This document shows, piece by piece, positions 37,525 through 44,974 of a stretch of DNA of 64,000 nucleotides. The notes under the pieces were generated by a model, which saw only the letters and a program-made list of their open reading frames with translations, ran no database searches and had not been told where the DNA came from. Positions within the stretch are counted from its first letter, which is position 1. Each line of letters begins with the position of its first letter. This stretch comes from Marinobacter denitrificans. GTDB lineage: Bacteria; Pseudomonadota; Gammaproteobacteria; Pseudomonadales; Oleiphilaceae. A program made the position numbers and the translations under genes. The stretch covers positions 1-64,000 of the forward strand of contig NZ_VMHN01000001.1 in assembly GCF_008795955.1 (NCBI RefSeq), read 5' to 3'.

Positions 37525-38055
37525 TTATCGTATAAACACCGGTGTGCCCGGCTTCACCCGGCTGTACAAATCGACCACGTCCCTGTTTCTCATTCGGATA
37601 CAGCCGTGGGAGCGTGGAACCCCCATGGGCTCGGAGTCCGGTGTGCCGTGAATGTATATGAAGCGACGAAAACTATCGACCCCGGGGCCCCGATTTTTGC
37701 CGGATTCCAGACCGCATAACCAGAGGATACGGGACAGTATCCAGTCCCGTTCGGGAAAATGCCCGGCCAGCTCCAGCGAATACACCTCGCCGGTTGGCCT
37801 GCGGGCGACGAAGACACTGTTCAGGGGGGCGCCACCACCGACCATGGCCCGTACATAATGCTTTCCGGTGGGGGTGCAGCCGCTGCTCTGGCGCTCACCC
37901 GGACCATTCAGAGCAGTGGAAACAACATAGGAAACTGAAGAGGTTGCGTCTTCCGTAAACAGTGTGAGCGTTTGTGTGGAAAGATCGATTTCAATTCCGG
38001 GAGTGGTCCCGGATACTCTCGCTGGCGCAAAAGGGGAAACAGAATCACTTGGCAT
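37525..38055 (-). CDS. L,D-transpeptidase (YkuD domain)
   Basis: The 176-aa protein is essentially a YkuD domain: IEIDLSTQTLTLF at the start, GCTPTGKHYVR, IYIHGTPDSEPMG and the catalytic SHGCIRM. Such enzymes form 3-3 peptidoglycan links or tether proteins. No clear signal peptide or peptidoglycan-binding domain is visible, which is unusual for an enzyme that should act in the periplasm. It lies 33 bp upstream of mscS on the same strand. Confidence 0.88.
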   Translation of the reverse strand: MPSDSVSPFAPARVSGTTPGIEIDLSTQTLTLFTEDATSSVSYVVSTALNGPGERQSSGCTPTGKHYVRAMVGGGAPLNSVFVARRPTGEVYSLELAGHFPERDWILSRILWLCGLESGKNRGPGVDSFRRFIYIHGTPDSEPMGVPRSHGCIRMRNRDVVDLYSRVKPGTPVFIR

Positions 38056-38113
38056 GCGGCGTCAGGCTCCCGGCAGACGAGTCAAACCGGAAGCCTAACC
38101 GACAGAGTGCAAT

Positions 38114-38788
38114 TCAGGCAACTGAGCTTTTATGGACAGGAGGGGCGAGCATCGCGTCCTCCGCCTGCATTCCGGCCGCGAGGAAAGGAACCAACCGGGC
38201 TGCGATTTCCTGGACTGTGGTTTCCACGCCCAGCTTATTCTGCAGGATATCCCTCAGAGCATCGCTGCTGGACATGGTGAATGCAGTGGCACCCAGCATG
38301 AACTGGATGCGCCAGTAACGATCCACCGATGACAGTTGCGGCGTAGCCTCTTTCAGCAAACGCATGAAACGACTGAAGGGCTGACTGTATTCCTGCTCTA
38401 AAAACTTGCGAAGATGCCCCTGGGACTGCGTATAAGCCAGCCCGAGCAGGCGCATGAATATGGAGATACCCTTCTCGTTGCGCTGAGGCATGCGCACGGC
38501 ACTTTCTGTCAGCGCCCAGAGGGTCTGGTTCAGCGTGGGTGGTTCGCCGTCACAGCGTGCTTCAAGATCATCAAACGCCTTCTCGAGTGTTGCCGAAAAA
38601 GGTGTCAGGAAACGGGCGAACACCGCATGAATCAGAGCATTCTTGGAACCAAAATGATAATTGACAGCGGCAAGATTTACTTTAGCCTTGCTGGTAATCA
38701 TCCGCAGCGAAGTTTCAGAAAACCCACGGTCAGCGAAAAGCTCTTCCGCTGCGTCAAGAATCCGGTCAACCGTATCAGACTGAGCCAT
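38114..38788 (-). CDS. psrA: TetR-family regulator PsrA
   Basis: The 224-aa regulator begins with an N-terminal TetR helix-turn-helix (AQSDTVDRILDAAEELF, then KVNLAAVNYHFGSKNALI) that is nearly the same as P. aeruginosa PsrA. PsrA senses long-chain fatty acids, represses beta-oxidation genes and itself, and activates rpoS in pseudomonads. Two PsrA-type operators lie directly upstream. In P. aeruginosa it is near lexA; here the next gene upstream is an unknown membrane protein. Confidence 0.9.
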   Translation of the reverse strand: MAQSDTVDRILDAAEELFADRGFSETSLRMITSKAKVNLAAVNYHFGSKNALIHAVFARFLTPFSATLEKAFDDLEARCDGEPPTLNQTLWALTESAVRMPQRNEKGISIFMRLLGLAYTQSQGHLRKFLEQEYSQPFSRFMRLLKEATPQLSSVDRYWRIQFMLGATAFTMSSSDALRDILQNKLGVETTVQEIAARLVPFLAAGMQAEDAMLAPPVHKSSVA

Positions 38789-38808
38789 TTTGTTATCAGT
38801 GCCTCTAG

Positions 38809-38835
38809 CAAACGTCTGTTTGAAACATACGTTTG
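38809..38835. promoter_or_regulatory. Tandem PsrA operators
   Basis: CAAACGTCTGTTTG (38809-38822) is a perfect match to the PsrA pattern C/GAAAC-N4-GTTTG/C, and GAAACATACGTTTG (38822-38835) is a second, overlapping it by one base. They lie 21-47 bp before psrA, so PsrA probably represses its own gene, released by fatty acids. Confidence 0.8.
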
Positions 38836-38848
38836 ACCGGCAATCTTG

Positions 38849-39742
38849 TCAAGTTCTCTGCTCCGGTTCCGCCGCCACAGAGGCCCAGCCCTTATCGATA
38901 GCCTGCTGATGACCTTCGAAGAACGCCTGTTGCGCGCGGGCATACGCCTTCTCCGCCTCAAGGAGATACACCAGATAGAGGCGAACATGCTCCCTGCGCG
39001 TCATGTTCCGCGCCAGCACCCGATGCTCCGACAGCGCCACAAGCTCACTGAAACGCGTCGCCTTGAGTGAGGGGTTGAATTCCGCCATGCGCGCGCACTG
39101 CCAAACCAGCCCTTCTTTCCCCTCCAGGTGACCGACGTGCTTTCGAGCATCCCGCAACAGTCGGCGCCGCCGCACGATCAGGTCCATATATGACGAGCGA
39201 GAGGTATACAGACGCCTGACCGTCGGCACGCCCATCAGCAGGATAATAACGAAGGCGCCGAATCCGCCACCGGCAATCCAGGCGGGCACAAAGCCGGTCA
39301 TCCCGCTGAGGAAAATAACCACCGCCAGCAAGGCACTGAACAGCCAGAGATCCCGGTTCCGGCGCGCAGCGGAGAGTGTGTAGTTATCAGGCCAGTCAGG
39401 CAGTGCCAGTAATTCAAAATCCAGCAACAGGACCCGATCGCACTGCCGTAGCATCAGCCTCAGCTTACGCTGGCGGGATTCCGCCACGGTTTTTTCAATA
39501 TCCGGCGAATCATCACCGGCAGCCCCCCTCTCACCAGAGTCCGCTTCCTCCGGGTCATCTTCGTGCCCGAGTCTGGGCAGCTCCTGAGCAGTAGCTGACG
39601 GTACGGCTTCTGTCGAGACTTTACCGGGCGTATCCCCCTGCCGTTCGGACACATGGGGCTGCGGATCCGCAGGGCGCCCTTTCCGTAACAGGGGCTCCTC
39701 CGGAGTACCGCTTTGCCGGACTGTGCTTTCGTTCTCTGCCAT
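38849..39742 (-). CDS. Hypothetical membrane protein, 297 aa
   Basis: I do not recognise this protein. The first about 85 residues are polar and low-complexity with many Glu, Gly and Ser, probably disordered. Two membrane segments follow near residues 133-175 (LWLFSALLAVVIFLSGM and AGGGFGAFVIILLMGV), then a basic helical domain (RRRRLLRDARKHVG, about 185-290), probably cytoplasmic. It is on the psrA strand, and the PsrA operators lie just after its stop, so it may be transcribed separately. Confidence 0.7.
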   Translation of the reverse strand: MAENESTVRQSGTPEEPLLRKGRPADPQPHVSERQGDTPGKVSTEAVPSATAQELPRLGHEDDPEEADSGERGAAGDDSPDIEKTVAESRQRKLRLMLRQCDRVLLLDFELLALPDWPDNYTLSAARRNRDLWLFSALLAVVIFLSGMTGFVPAWIAGGGFGAFVIILLMGVPTVRRLYTSRSSYMDLIVRRRRLLRDARKHVGHLEGKEGLVWQCARMAEFNPSLKATRFSELVALSEHRVLARNMTRREHVRLYLVYLLEAEKAYARAQQAFFEGHQQAIDKGWASVAAEPEQRT

Positions 39743-39946
39743 CAGGTTTCCCGTTGACTATAACCGGGCCTACACTCACAAAACCGCGCCCGTACCTGTG
39801 GTTTATCGACCACGCTTTCACATCCTTGAGCCCTGACCAGGGGGAACATGATGCCAACCCTCGCTTGGCATGGGATCATGCGACCGCTATCCTTGCCTCT
39901 CACAGTGTAGCCGGTACCGGCCGAAAACGTCCTCAGAGGGTAATGA

Positions 39947-40561
39947 ATGTTTACAGGCATTGTTCAGGGTGTTGCCACCATAGACAACCTTTCCGCCGAG
40001 CCCGGGCTCAGCAGCTTCGCGATCCGTTTTCCCGAAGAGCAGGTTCAGGGCGTTACCATCGGAGCGTCTGTCGCTATCAACGGCACCTGTCTGACCGTAA
40101 CCCGGCAGGAAGGCAATCTGCTTTACTTCGATGCCATGCAGGAAACGCTTCGCGCCACCACACTGGGGGAACTCCGGCCCGGGGACAGAATAAACTTTGA
40201 AAGGGCCGCCAGGATCGGCGACGAGATTGGCGGGCACCTGCTCTCCGGTCACGTTCATACCACGGCAGATATCGTTACGATTGACCGCCCCGAGAACAAC
40301 TGCACCCTGGAATTTGAAGTGCCGGCCTCCTGGGCCAGATACCTTTTCCCCAAGGGCTACATTGCTATCAACGGTTGCAGCCTCACCATCGGGGAGGTCC
40401 GGGGTAACCGTTTTAACGTTTACCTGATTCCTGAAACGCTCCGGGCCACTACCTTTGGCGAGGTCTCCGTCGGCGACCGGGTCAATATCGAGATCGACAG
40501 CCAGACCCAGACCATCGTCGACACCCTGGCGCGAATGGGCTACGACCGGCCGGCATCCTGA
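39947..40561 (+). CDS. ribE: Riboflavin synthase, alpha subunit
   Basis: The 204-aa enzyme turns two lumazines into riboflavin. It has two similar beta-barrel halves, each with the GxSVAINGTCLTV or GYIAINGCSLTI pattern, beginning MFTGIV. The first barrel includes GGHLLSGHVHTTADI, close to the family HxVSGHVD segment. No FMN riboswitch is visible upstream; only a small repeat ATGCCAA/TTGGCAT (39851-39871) is seen. It stands alone, not with ribD/ribBA/ribH. The ribosome site before the ATG is AGAGGG. The 3' end overlaps rlmG by 22 bp, tail to tail. Confidence 0.93.
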   Translation: MFTGIVQGVATIDNLSAEPGLSSFAIRFPEEQVQGVTIGASVAINGTCLTVTRQEGNLLYFDAMQETLRATTLGELRPGDRINFERAARIGDEIGGHLLSGHVHTTADIVTIDRPENNCTLEFEVPASWARYLFPKGYIAINGCSLTIGEVRGNRFNVYLIPETLRATTFGEVSVGDRVNIEIDSQTQTIVDTLARMGYDRPAS

Positions 40562-41685
40562 TCAGAGACTTCAAACACCACGAACCTGGGGTCGGCATCC
40601 AGCTGGCGAACCGTTGAGAAAAAACGCCTGAGGCTGCGGTGGTACCCCAGGTGGCGATTGCCCACCATCAGCATTCGTCCGCCAGGCTCCAGATGGCGGG
40701 CCACCTGACGGAACAGCCGCAAGGCGATGTGATCACCGACCACACCGCCCTCATGAAACGGCGGATTCAGCAGGACCAGCCCGAACTGACCGGCATCCTC
40801 AGGAATACCGTCACTATGGAGAAACGCCACCTCGGCTTCGGGAAACGCCTCGGCGGTATTATCACGGGCACTGACCACGGCCTGACTGGAAACATCCGCG
40901 AAGGTCACTGCCAACTCAGGATTGGCCTCCAGCACCGTCAGGCCCAGCACGCCATTCCCACAGGCAAGGTCCAGCACCTGGCTGCCGGGCGCCAGCCTGA
41001 CAGCCTCACGTGTAACCAACGGCAATAGCAGCCGGGTGCCAATGTCGAGTTTCTCCCGCGCGAACACGTTAGGCATGGCGCTCACCTTATGCGCCGAATC
41101 TGGCAGCGGGTACCCTTTCCATAAATCAGCCCAGTTTCTCAGGGTCTGATCTCCTGGCGCGGCGATGATCACCCGTGCTTTTTTGCGAGCGGGGCATACT
41201 TCCCGGGTATGCACCAGATCCGCGAACACAGCAGAACTACTGTCCGGCAGATGCTTGATCATGCCCCCGGCGATGAGGGTGCCGTCAGGGTCAAGCACAC
41301 TGTTAATCCACCTCAGCAGGCAGCTCAGATAATCCACCTGCCTCGGAATGCGCATTACCACCAGATCAAACGGGCCTTTCGGTGGCGCCAGCCAGCTTGC
41401 TGGCGTCACAACGTCCTCGCCAGCGGGCGTATTCATGATCAGTGCGGAGGAAAGTGAGCTACTGTCTGCAAAGGACACCGGCGCAAATTGCGCCAGGCCG
41501 AGCGTCAGTGCGCCGAACTGGTCGTCAACAATGAGCACGCGGGGACGGGCTTCCGGGTGAAAGCGGGCAAGGACCTGTTCCAGCAGCTGCTCGTCAGCCG
41601 CGTCCCAGGCTCGTAACGAACGGCCGCCACCCGGGCGTTTCAGAGGCAGGGACAGACCACTCACTTCCAGCACGTCACTTGTCAT
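40540..41685 (-). CDS. rlmG: 23S rRNA G1835 N2-methyltransferase RlmG
   Basis: The 381-aa protein has a degenerate methyltransferase-like N-terminal half and a catalytic C-terminal half with SAM motif LDLACGNGVLGL and the N2-guanine catalytic NPPFHEGG. Length and domain layout match E. coli RlmG (378 aa). RsmC, which shares this design, is encoded nearby; RlmG is distinguished by its length and its N-terminal half. Confidence 0.88.
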   Translation of the reverse strand: MTSDVLEVSGLSLPLKRPGGGRSLRAWDAADEQLLEQVLARFHPEARPRVLIVDDQFGALTLGLAQFAPVSFADSSSLSSALIMNTPAGEDVVTPASWLAPPKGPFDLVVMRIPRQVDYLSCLLRWINSVLDPDGTLIAGGMIKHLPDSSSAVFADLVHTREVCPARKKARVIIAAPGDQTLRNWADLWKGYPLPDSAHKVSAMPNVFAREKLDIGTRLLLPLVTREAVRLAPGSQVLDLACGNGVLGLTVLEANPELAVTFADVSSQAVVSARDNTAEAFPEAEVAFLHSDGIPEDAGQFGLVLLNPPFHEGGVVGDHIALRLFRQVARHLEPGGRMLMVGNRHLGYHRSLRRFFSTVRQLDADPRFVVFEVSDQDAGRS

Positions 41686-41708
41686 TTCCGGCTTCCGCTA
41701 TCTGGTTT

Positions 41709-41738
41709 TTGCAACAGCGGACATTCTAGGCTGATTAT
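41709..41738 (+). promoter_or_regulatory. Possible promoter of a plus-strand small RNA
   Basis: TTGCAA (41709-41714) and GATTAT (41733-41738) are 18 bp apart on the plus strand, reading away from rlmG. No plus-strand gene follows, but a terminator does, about 75 bases on. Confidence 0.35.
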
Positions 41739-41744
41739 TCTAGA

Positions 41745-41834
41745 AATTAACCCTACTCTGTGCAGACGATTTCAGGTTGCTCCGCTTTTTTTGGACGCCA
41801 ACCTCTTTTGCCCCTTACCCCAGGGGCTTTTTTT
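41745..41834 (+). ncRNA. Candidate small RNA between rlmG and the LpxH-like gene
   Basis: Between two minus-strand genes lies a plus-strand unit: a promoter-like pair (41709-41738), a stem AGGTTG/CAACCT (41774-41804) and a complete terminator (GCCCCT-6-AGGGGC-T7, 41810-41834). There is no reading frame with a ribosome site. The predicted RNA is about 90 nt. It could be a stand-alone small RNA or an orphan terminator that blocks antisense transcription. Confidence 0.4.
41810..41834 (+). terminator. Plus-strand terminator hairpin
   Basis: GCCCCT (41810-41815) and AGGGGC (41822-41827) form a six-base-pair stem with a six-base loop, followed by seven Ts. On the minus strand the T-run is absent, so it acts on plus-strand transcripts, yet no plus-strand gene is nearby. 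Confidence 0.75.
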
Positions 41835-41849
41835 CGTCCCGGAAAACCC

Positions 41850-42701
41850 TCACTTGGGCGCAGCGTTTATGCTTTCGATGAACGCGGGAGACAACACGTC
41901 GACAACGGGACGCTGGCCATGGGAAAATTCAGGTGCCGGTTCGGACGGCTCCGTGGCAATGATGCCGGGTTGCTCGGACCAGTGCAGGATAGCCAGGCGG
42001 CCGTCCTGTTGCTCCACCAGCGCCGTGCAGTGCTCCACCCAGTCCCCGTCATTGCAATAAAGGCCTTCCTGGCTGCGAAGGAAGCCGGCGGAGTGGATGT
42101 GACCACAGATAAAGCCATCGTAGTGGCCTCGCTCCGCCGCCGTTAAAGCGGCCAATTCAAAACGGCGGATAAAAGACCTTGCCCTGCCAATGCGGCTCTT
42201 CACCCACGCCGCCAACGACCAGTATGGTTTCCGGCGCAGCCTTCGCCAGACATTGAACCAGCGGTTCAGGCACAACAGGACTCCGTGTGCCCGGTCTCCC
42301 ACCAGCAGCATCAGCGGGCTGCATCTCACGACCTGGTCAAACTGGTCACCATGGCAGACCACGAACCGGCGGCCGTCGGCGGTGGTGTGAATGGCTTTCT
42401 GCTTAAGCTCGATGCCGGCCAGGGTCTGGTCACAAAAATGCCGGAGAAAATCATCGTGATTGCCGGGAACATAGATAACCCGCGTGCCGGCGGCGGCAAT
42501 GGCCATGAACCGCCGCACGACCGCCTGATGGCTTTCCGGAAAATGCACCCGGCGCTGCATGGCAATCAGATCGACAATATCGCCCACCAGATACAATGTG
42601 TCGCAGCTGACATTGTCTAGAAAATCCAGAAGGTAATCGGCCTGGCAGTCGGCTGACCCCAAGTGTACATCGGAAATGAAAACGCTCCGGTACTGATGCA
42701 T
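41850..42701 (-). CDS. LpxH-like metallophosphatase
   Basis: The 283-aa protein has all calcineurin-type metal motifs: DVHLGS, GDIVD, GNHDD, HGDQFD and GHIHSAG. The family includes UDP-2,3-diacylglucosamine hydrolases of lipid A synthesis. It is longer than typical LpxH (about 240 aa), with an added C-terminal tail of about 50 residues, so it may be the LpxH2-like branch whose role is less settled. I therefore leave the gene unnamed. It precedes the plus-strand terminator described above. Confidence 0.8.
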   Translation of the reverse strand: MHQYRSVFISDVHLGSADCQADYLLDFLDNVSCDTLYLVGDIVDLIAMQRRVHFPESHQAVVRRFMAIAAAGTRVIYVPGNHDDFLRHFCDQTLAGIELKQKAIHTTADGRRFVVCHGDQFDQVVRCSPLMLLVGDRAHGVLLCLNRWFNVWRRLRRKPYWSLAAWVKSRIGRARSFIRRFELAALTAAERGHYDGFICGHIHSAGFLRSQEGLYCNDGDWVEHCTALVEQQDGRLAILHWSEQPGIIATEPSEPAPEFSHGQRPVVDVLSPAFIESINAAPK

Positions 42702-42783
42702 CGGCTTCTCCCACCGGACTGGTCAAGGACTCCAGGTACCTTGTCCGACGGCAGTGACGAGCGTATGACAATCGTGCGACAGT

Positions 42784-43830
42784 TCAGTGACGCCGGGCAG
42801 ACCAGACGGTAAACCGCTTGTCGGCAGCAATGGCTTTAACCGGCCCCACGTGGCGGCGAATCAGCTCCTGGTAAGGCAGGAAGCTGTTGGCCACCAGCCG
42901 TAACTCACCACCCGACTCCAGATGTCCTGCCACCTGCCGCAGAAACTGCTCCGTCATTGACGTATCAGTACGGATACCGGTGTGGAAAGGGGGGTTGCTC
43001 AGTACCGCGGCGTATTTGCCGTTCACACGGTCCAAACCATCCGAGGCCGTGATAACACCGGCTACATTGGCGCGCTGATACGTGGAGCGGGCGCAGATGA
43101 CCGCCTGGGACTGCACATCCACGCCATCAACGGGTGTCGTGGCCTGCCCGATTGAACGCTGGTATAGCTGAAGCCAAGTGCCGACGACACCAGCGCCACA
43201 GGCAAAATCCAGCACCGGTCCTTTTTTCAAAGGGTAACCGGCCATTGACTCCAAGAGCATGGCGGTACCGGCATCCAGTTCACCGGTACTGAAAATTCCG
43301 GGCAACCCGGCCACCTCGAAACGGATCCCCGTAGATTCAACCAGGTGCCACTCCAGCCACTGGCGCACATTGAACGCGTCCGCTGGTTCCAGGTTATCCG
43401 CCTGCCAGATCTGGCAATGCCGGGCGCTGTCTATCTTAATGGCCTGGGGCGCCACGGCTTTGAGCTGTTTCACGGCGCCGGCGATGCCTTCCTTTTTTTC
43501 ACCCACAAGAATCAGCCGGGCATCTTTTTTCGCAAGCCAACGCGCAAGCTCCAGCCGCAGGGCCAGTTCGGCCCGTGCCTTGGGAAGGAAAACCACCACC
43601 GTATCAGCGCCGGCCGAGGCCAATGCAGCGTCGTCATAGCCGAATGCGGCGGTCCAGCCGTCAATGGTTGCCATCTGTTGCCAGAGGCCAAAATGCTCGG
43701 TTACTACAAGACCGGAGGGCGCCAGGGCCGGCATGAGGGAAATGTCCAAAGGACCCAGCACCGCCAGACGGCCGTGCAGGTTTTCCTGATTCTTCAGCAG
43801 AGCTTCGTGGGAGTTGGGCAACGCAGGCAT
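42784..43830 (-). CDS. rsmC: 16S rRNA G1207 N2-methyltransferase RsmC
   Basis: The 348-aa protein has the two-domain design of RsmC: a degenerate N-terminal methyltransferase-like half (about 1-165) and a catalytic half with VLDFACGAGVVGTW and NPPFHTG. It methylates G1207 in the small subunit rRNA. The length is close to E. coli RsmC (343 aa). It is a paralogue of rlmG 1.1 kb away. Confidence 0.88.
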   Translation of the reverse strand: MPALPNSHEALLKNQENLHGRLAVLGPLDISLMPALAPSGLVVTEHFGLWQQMATIDGWTAAFGYDDAALASAGADTVVVFLPKARAELALRLELARWLAKKDARLILVGEKKEGIAGAVKQLKAVAPQAIKIDSARHCQIWQADNLEPADAFNVRQWLEWHLVESTGIRFEVAGLPGIFSTGELDAGTAMLLESMAGYPLKKGPVLDFACGAGVVGTWLQLYQRSIGQATTPVDGVDVQSQAVICARSTYQRANVAGVITASDGLDRVNGKYAAVLSNPPFHTGIRTDTSMTEQFLRQVAGHLESGGELRLVANSFLPYQELIRRHVGPVKAIAADKRFTVWSARRH

Positions 43831-43933
43831 TGTTGGACTATTCCGGTCTCGGTATCAGACGGCATACTTTAACCGGAACAGAGCCCGGAGTCTTGACCCG
43901 GGCGATTGGAAATCAGGAAAAGGTCTTCGGGAA

Positions 43934-44107
43934 TTATTTGTACCGCGCCACCGTGTTGGCACGCAGGGCGTCTTCGGGAGACATACCCCAATCTTCGGAG
44001 GATGCCGGCTGCGATGCGGAGTTGCCGGACCGGCGACGGGCCTCTGCTGCCTGCGATGTTTTACGCTGGCTCAACGCACTAAGGGCTTTCTGCATGATTT
44101 CTCGCAT
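43934..44107 (-). CDS. Small 57-aa hypothetical protein
   Basis: The reading frame starts MREIMQKALSALSQRK and ends DALRANTVARYK. GAGGAGG lies six bases before the ATG at 44107, which makes a real gene likely; an earlier in-frame ATG at 44122 overlaps this site. The protein is hydrophilic and basic, without a signal or helix. It is read toward rsmC, and its upstream region carries TGACA repeats. The family is not recognised. Confidence 0.65.
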   Translation of the reverse strand: MREIMQKALSALSQRKTSQAAEARRRSGNSASQPASSEDWGMSPEDALRANTVARYK

Positions 44108-44186
44108 CACTGACCTCCTCAATTGCTACAAACTCAGTCTAACAACCAGGGCAGTAGTTAACTGTGATGACTGCGAGGGTCAGATA

Positions 44187-44234
44187 GTGACGTCTGTCAC
44201 GAATAATTGACACAATTTGACACCATTGGTGTCA
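44187..44234. promoter_or_regulatory. Cluster of TGACA/TGTCA half-sites upstream of the small gene
   Basis: The stretch holds GTGAC-4-GTCAC (44187-44200), two copies of TTGACAC exactly 10 bp apart (44207-44213 and 44217-44223) and the hairpin TGACACC/GGTGTCA (44218-44234), which reaches the carbonic anhydrase stop codon. A T-run follows the hairpin on the plus strand only. Ten-base spacing suggests a cooperative regulator on one face of the helix; the hairpin may also end transcription. Confidence 0.45.
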
Positions 44235-44909
44235 CTTTTTTTGACGACCAGACCGAACCGGCCTTAAAACCAGCTCGTCAACACTGTTCTGCTTGACGCT
44301 TTCGCGGTCAGCTTCGGAGGCTATGGACAGCCCCATATCCCGCAGAATGCCGTCCGCCACATCATAAACGAACCCGTGTACTGTTAACGGCTGCCCTCTG
44401 CGCCAGGCCTCCTGGACAATGCTGTTCTGACACACATGCCCGACCTGCTCAACCACGTTAAGCTCGCATAACCGATCCACACGGTCCTGGTCCGAGGCCA
44501 GCCCATCGAGCACATCCCGGTGTTTGTCACGGACGTCCTGAACGTGTCGCAACCAATTAGAAATCAGCCCGAACCCTTCGTTATGCAGCGCCGCCTTTAC
44601 ACCACCACAACTGTAGTGCCCCACCACCAGAATGTGCTTCACCTTTAACACATCAATGGCGAACTGGAGAACTGACAGACAATTGAAATCCGTGTGCACC
44701 ACCACGTTCGCGACGTTGCGGTGCACAAACAGCTCTCCCGGCATCAGGTCGACAATCTGGTTAGCCGGCACCCGGCTGTCTGCACACCCGATCCACAGAT
44801 ACTCGGGGGCCTGCTGATTGGACAGCCGGGTAAAAAATTCCGGGTCCTGGCTCTTGATGCTGTCTGCCCATGCCCTGTTTTTATCCAGCAACTTATCGAG
44901 CTGCCCCAT
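44232..44909 (-). CDS. can: Beta-carbonic anhydrase
   Basis: The 225-aa enzyme interconverts CO2 and bicarbonate. Zinc ligands appear in IGCADSRVPAN and VGHYSCGGV (Cys, Asp, His, Cys). I chose ATG at 44909: GGGAGG lies just upstream and the start MGQLDKLLDKNRAWA fits the family; in-frame ATGs at 44933 and 44921 would add residues. The length and motifs match E. coli Can. Confidence 0.93.
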   Translation of the reverse strand: MGQLDKLLDKNRAWADSIKSQDPEFFTRLSNQQAPEYLWIGCADSRVPANQIVDLMPGELFVHRNVANVVVHTDFNCLSVLQFAIDVLKVKHILVVGHYSCGGVKAALHNEGFGLISNWLRHVQDVRDKHRDVLDGLASDQDRVDRLCELNVVEQVGHVCQNSIVQEAWRRGQPLTVHGFVYDVADGILRDMGLSIASEADRESVKQNSVDELVLRPVRSGRQKK

Positions 44910-44974
44910 CAAACCTCCCATCTGTAAATTCATGATGCGGGAATTGAACGGGAATCGACGTCATAAAGCAATAC

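Noticed and set aside
39743..39946. FMN riboswitch before riboflavin synthase
   Set aside because: The conserved RFN sequence blocks are absent; only a 7-bp inverted repeat is seen.
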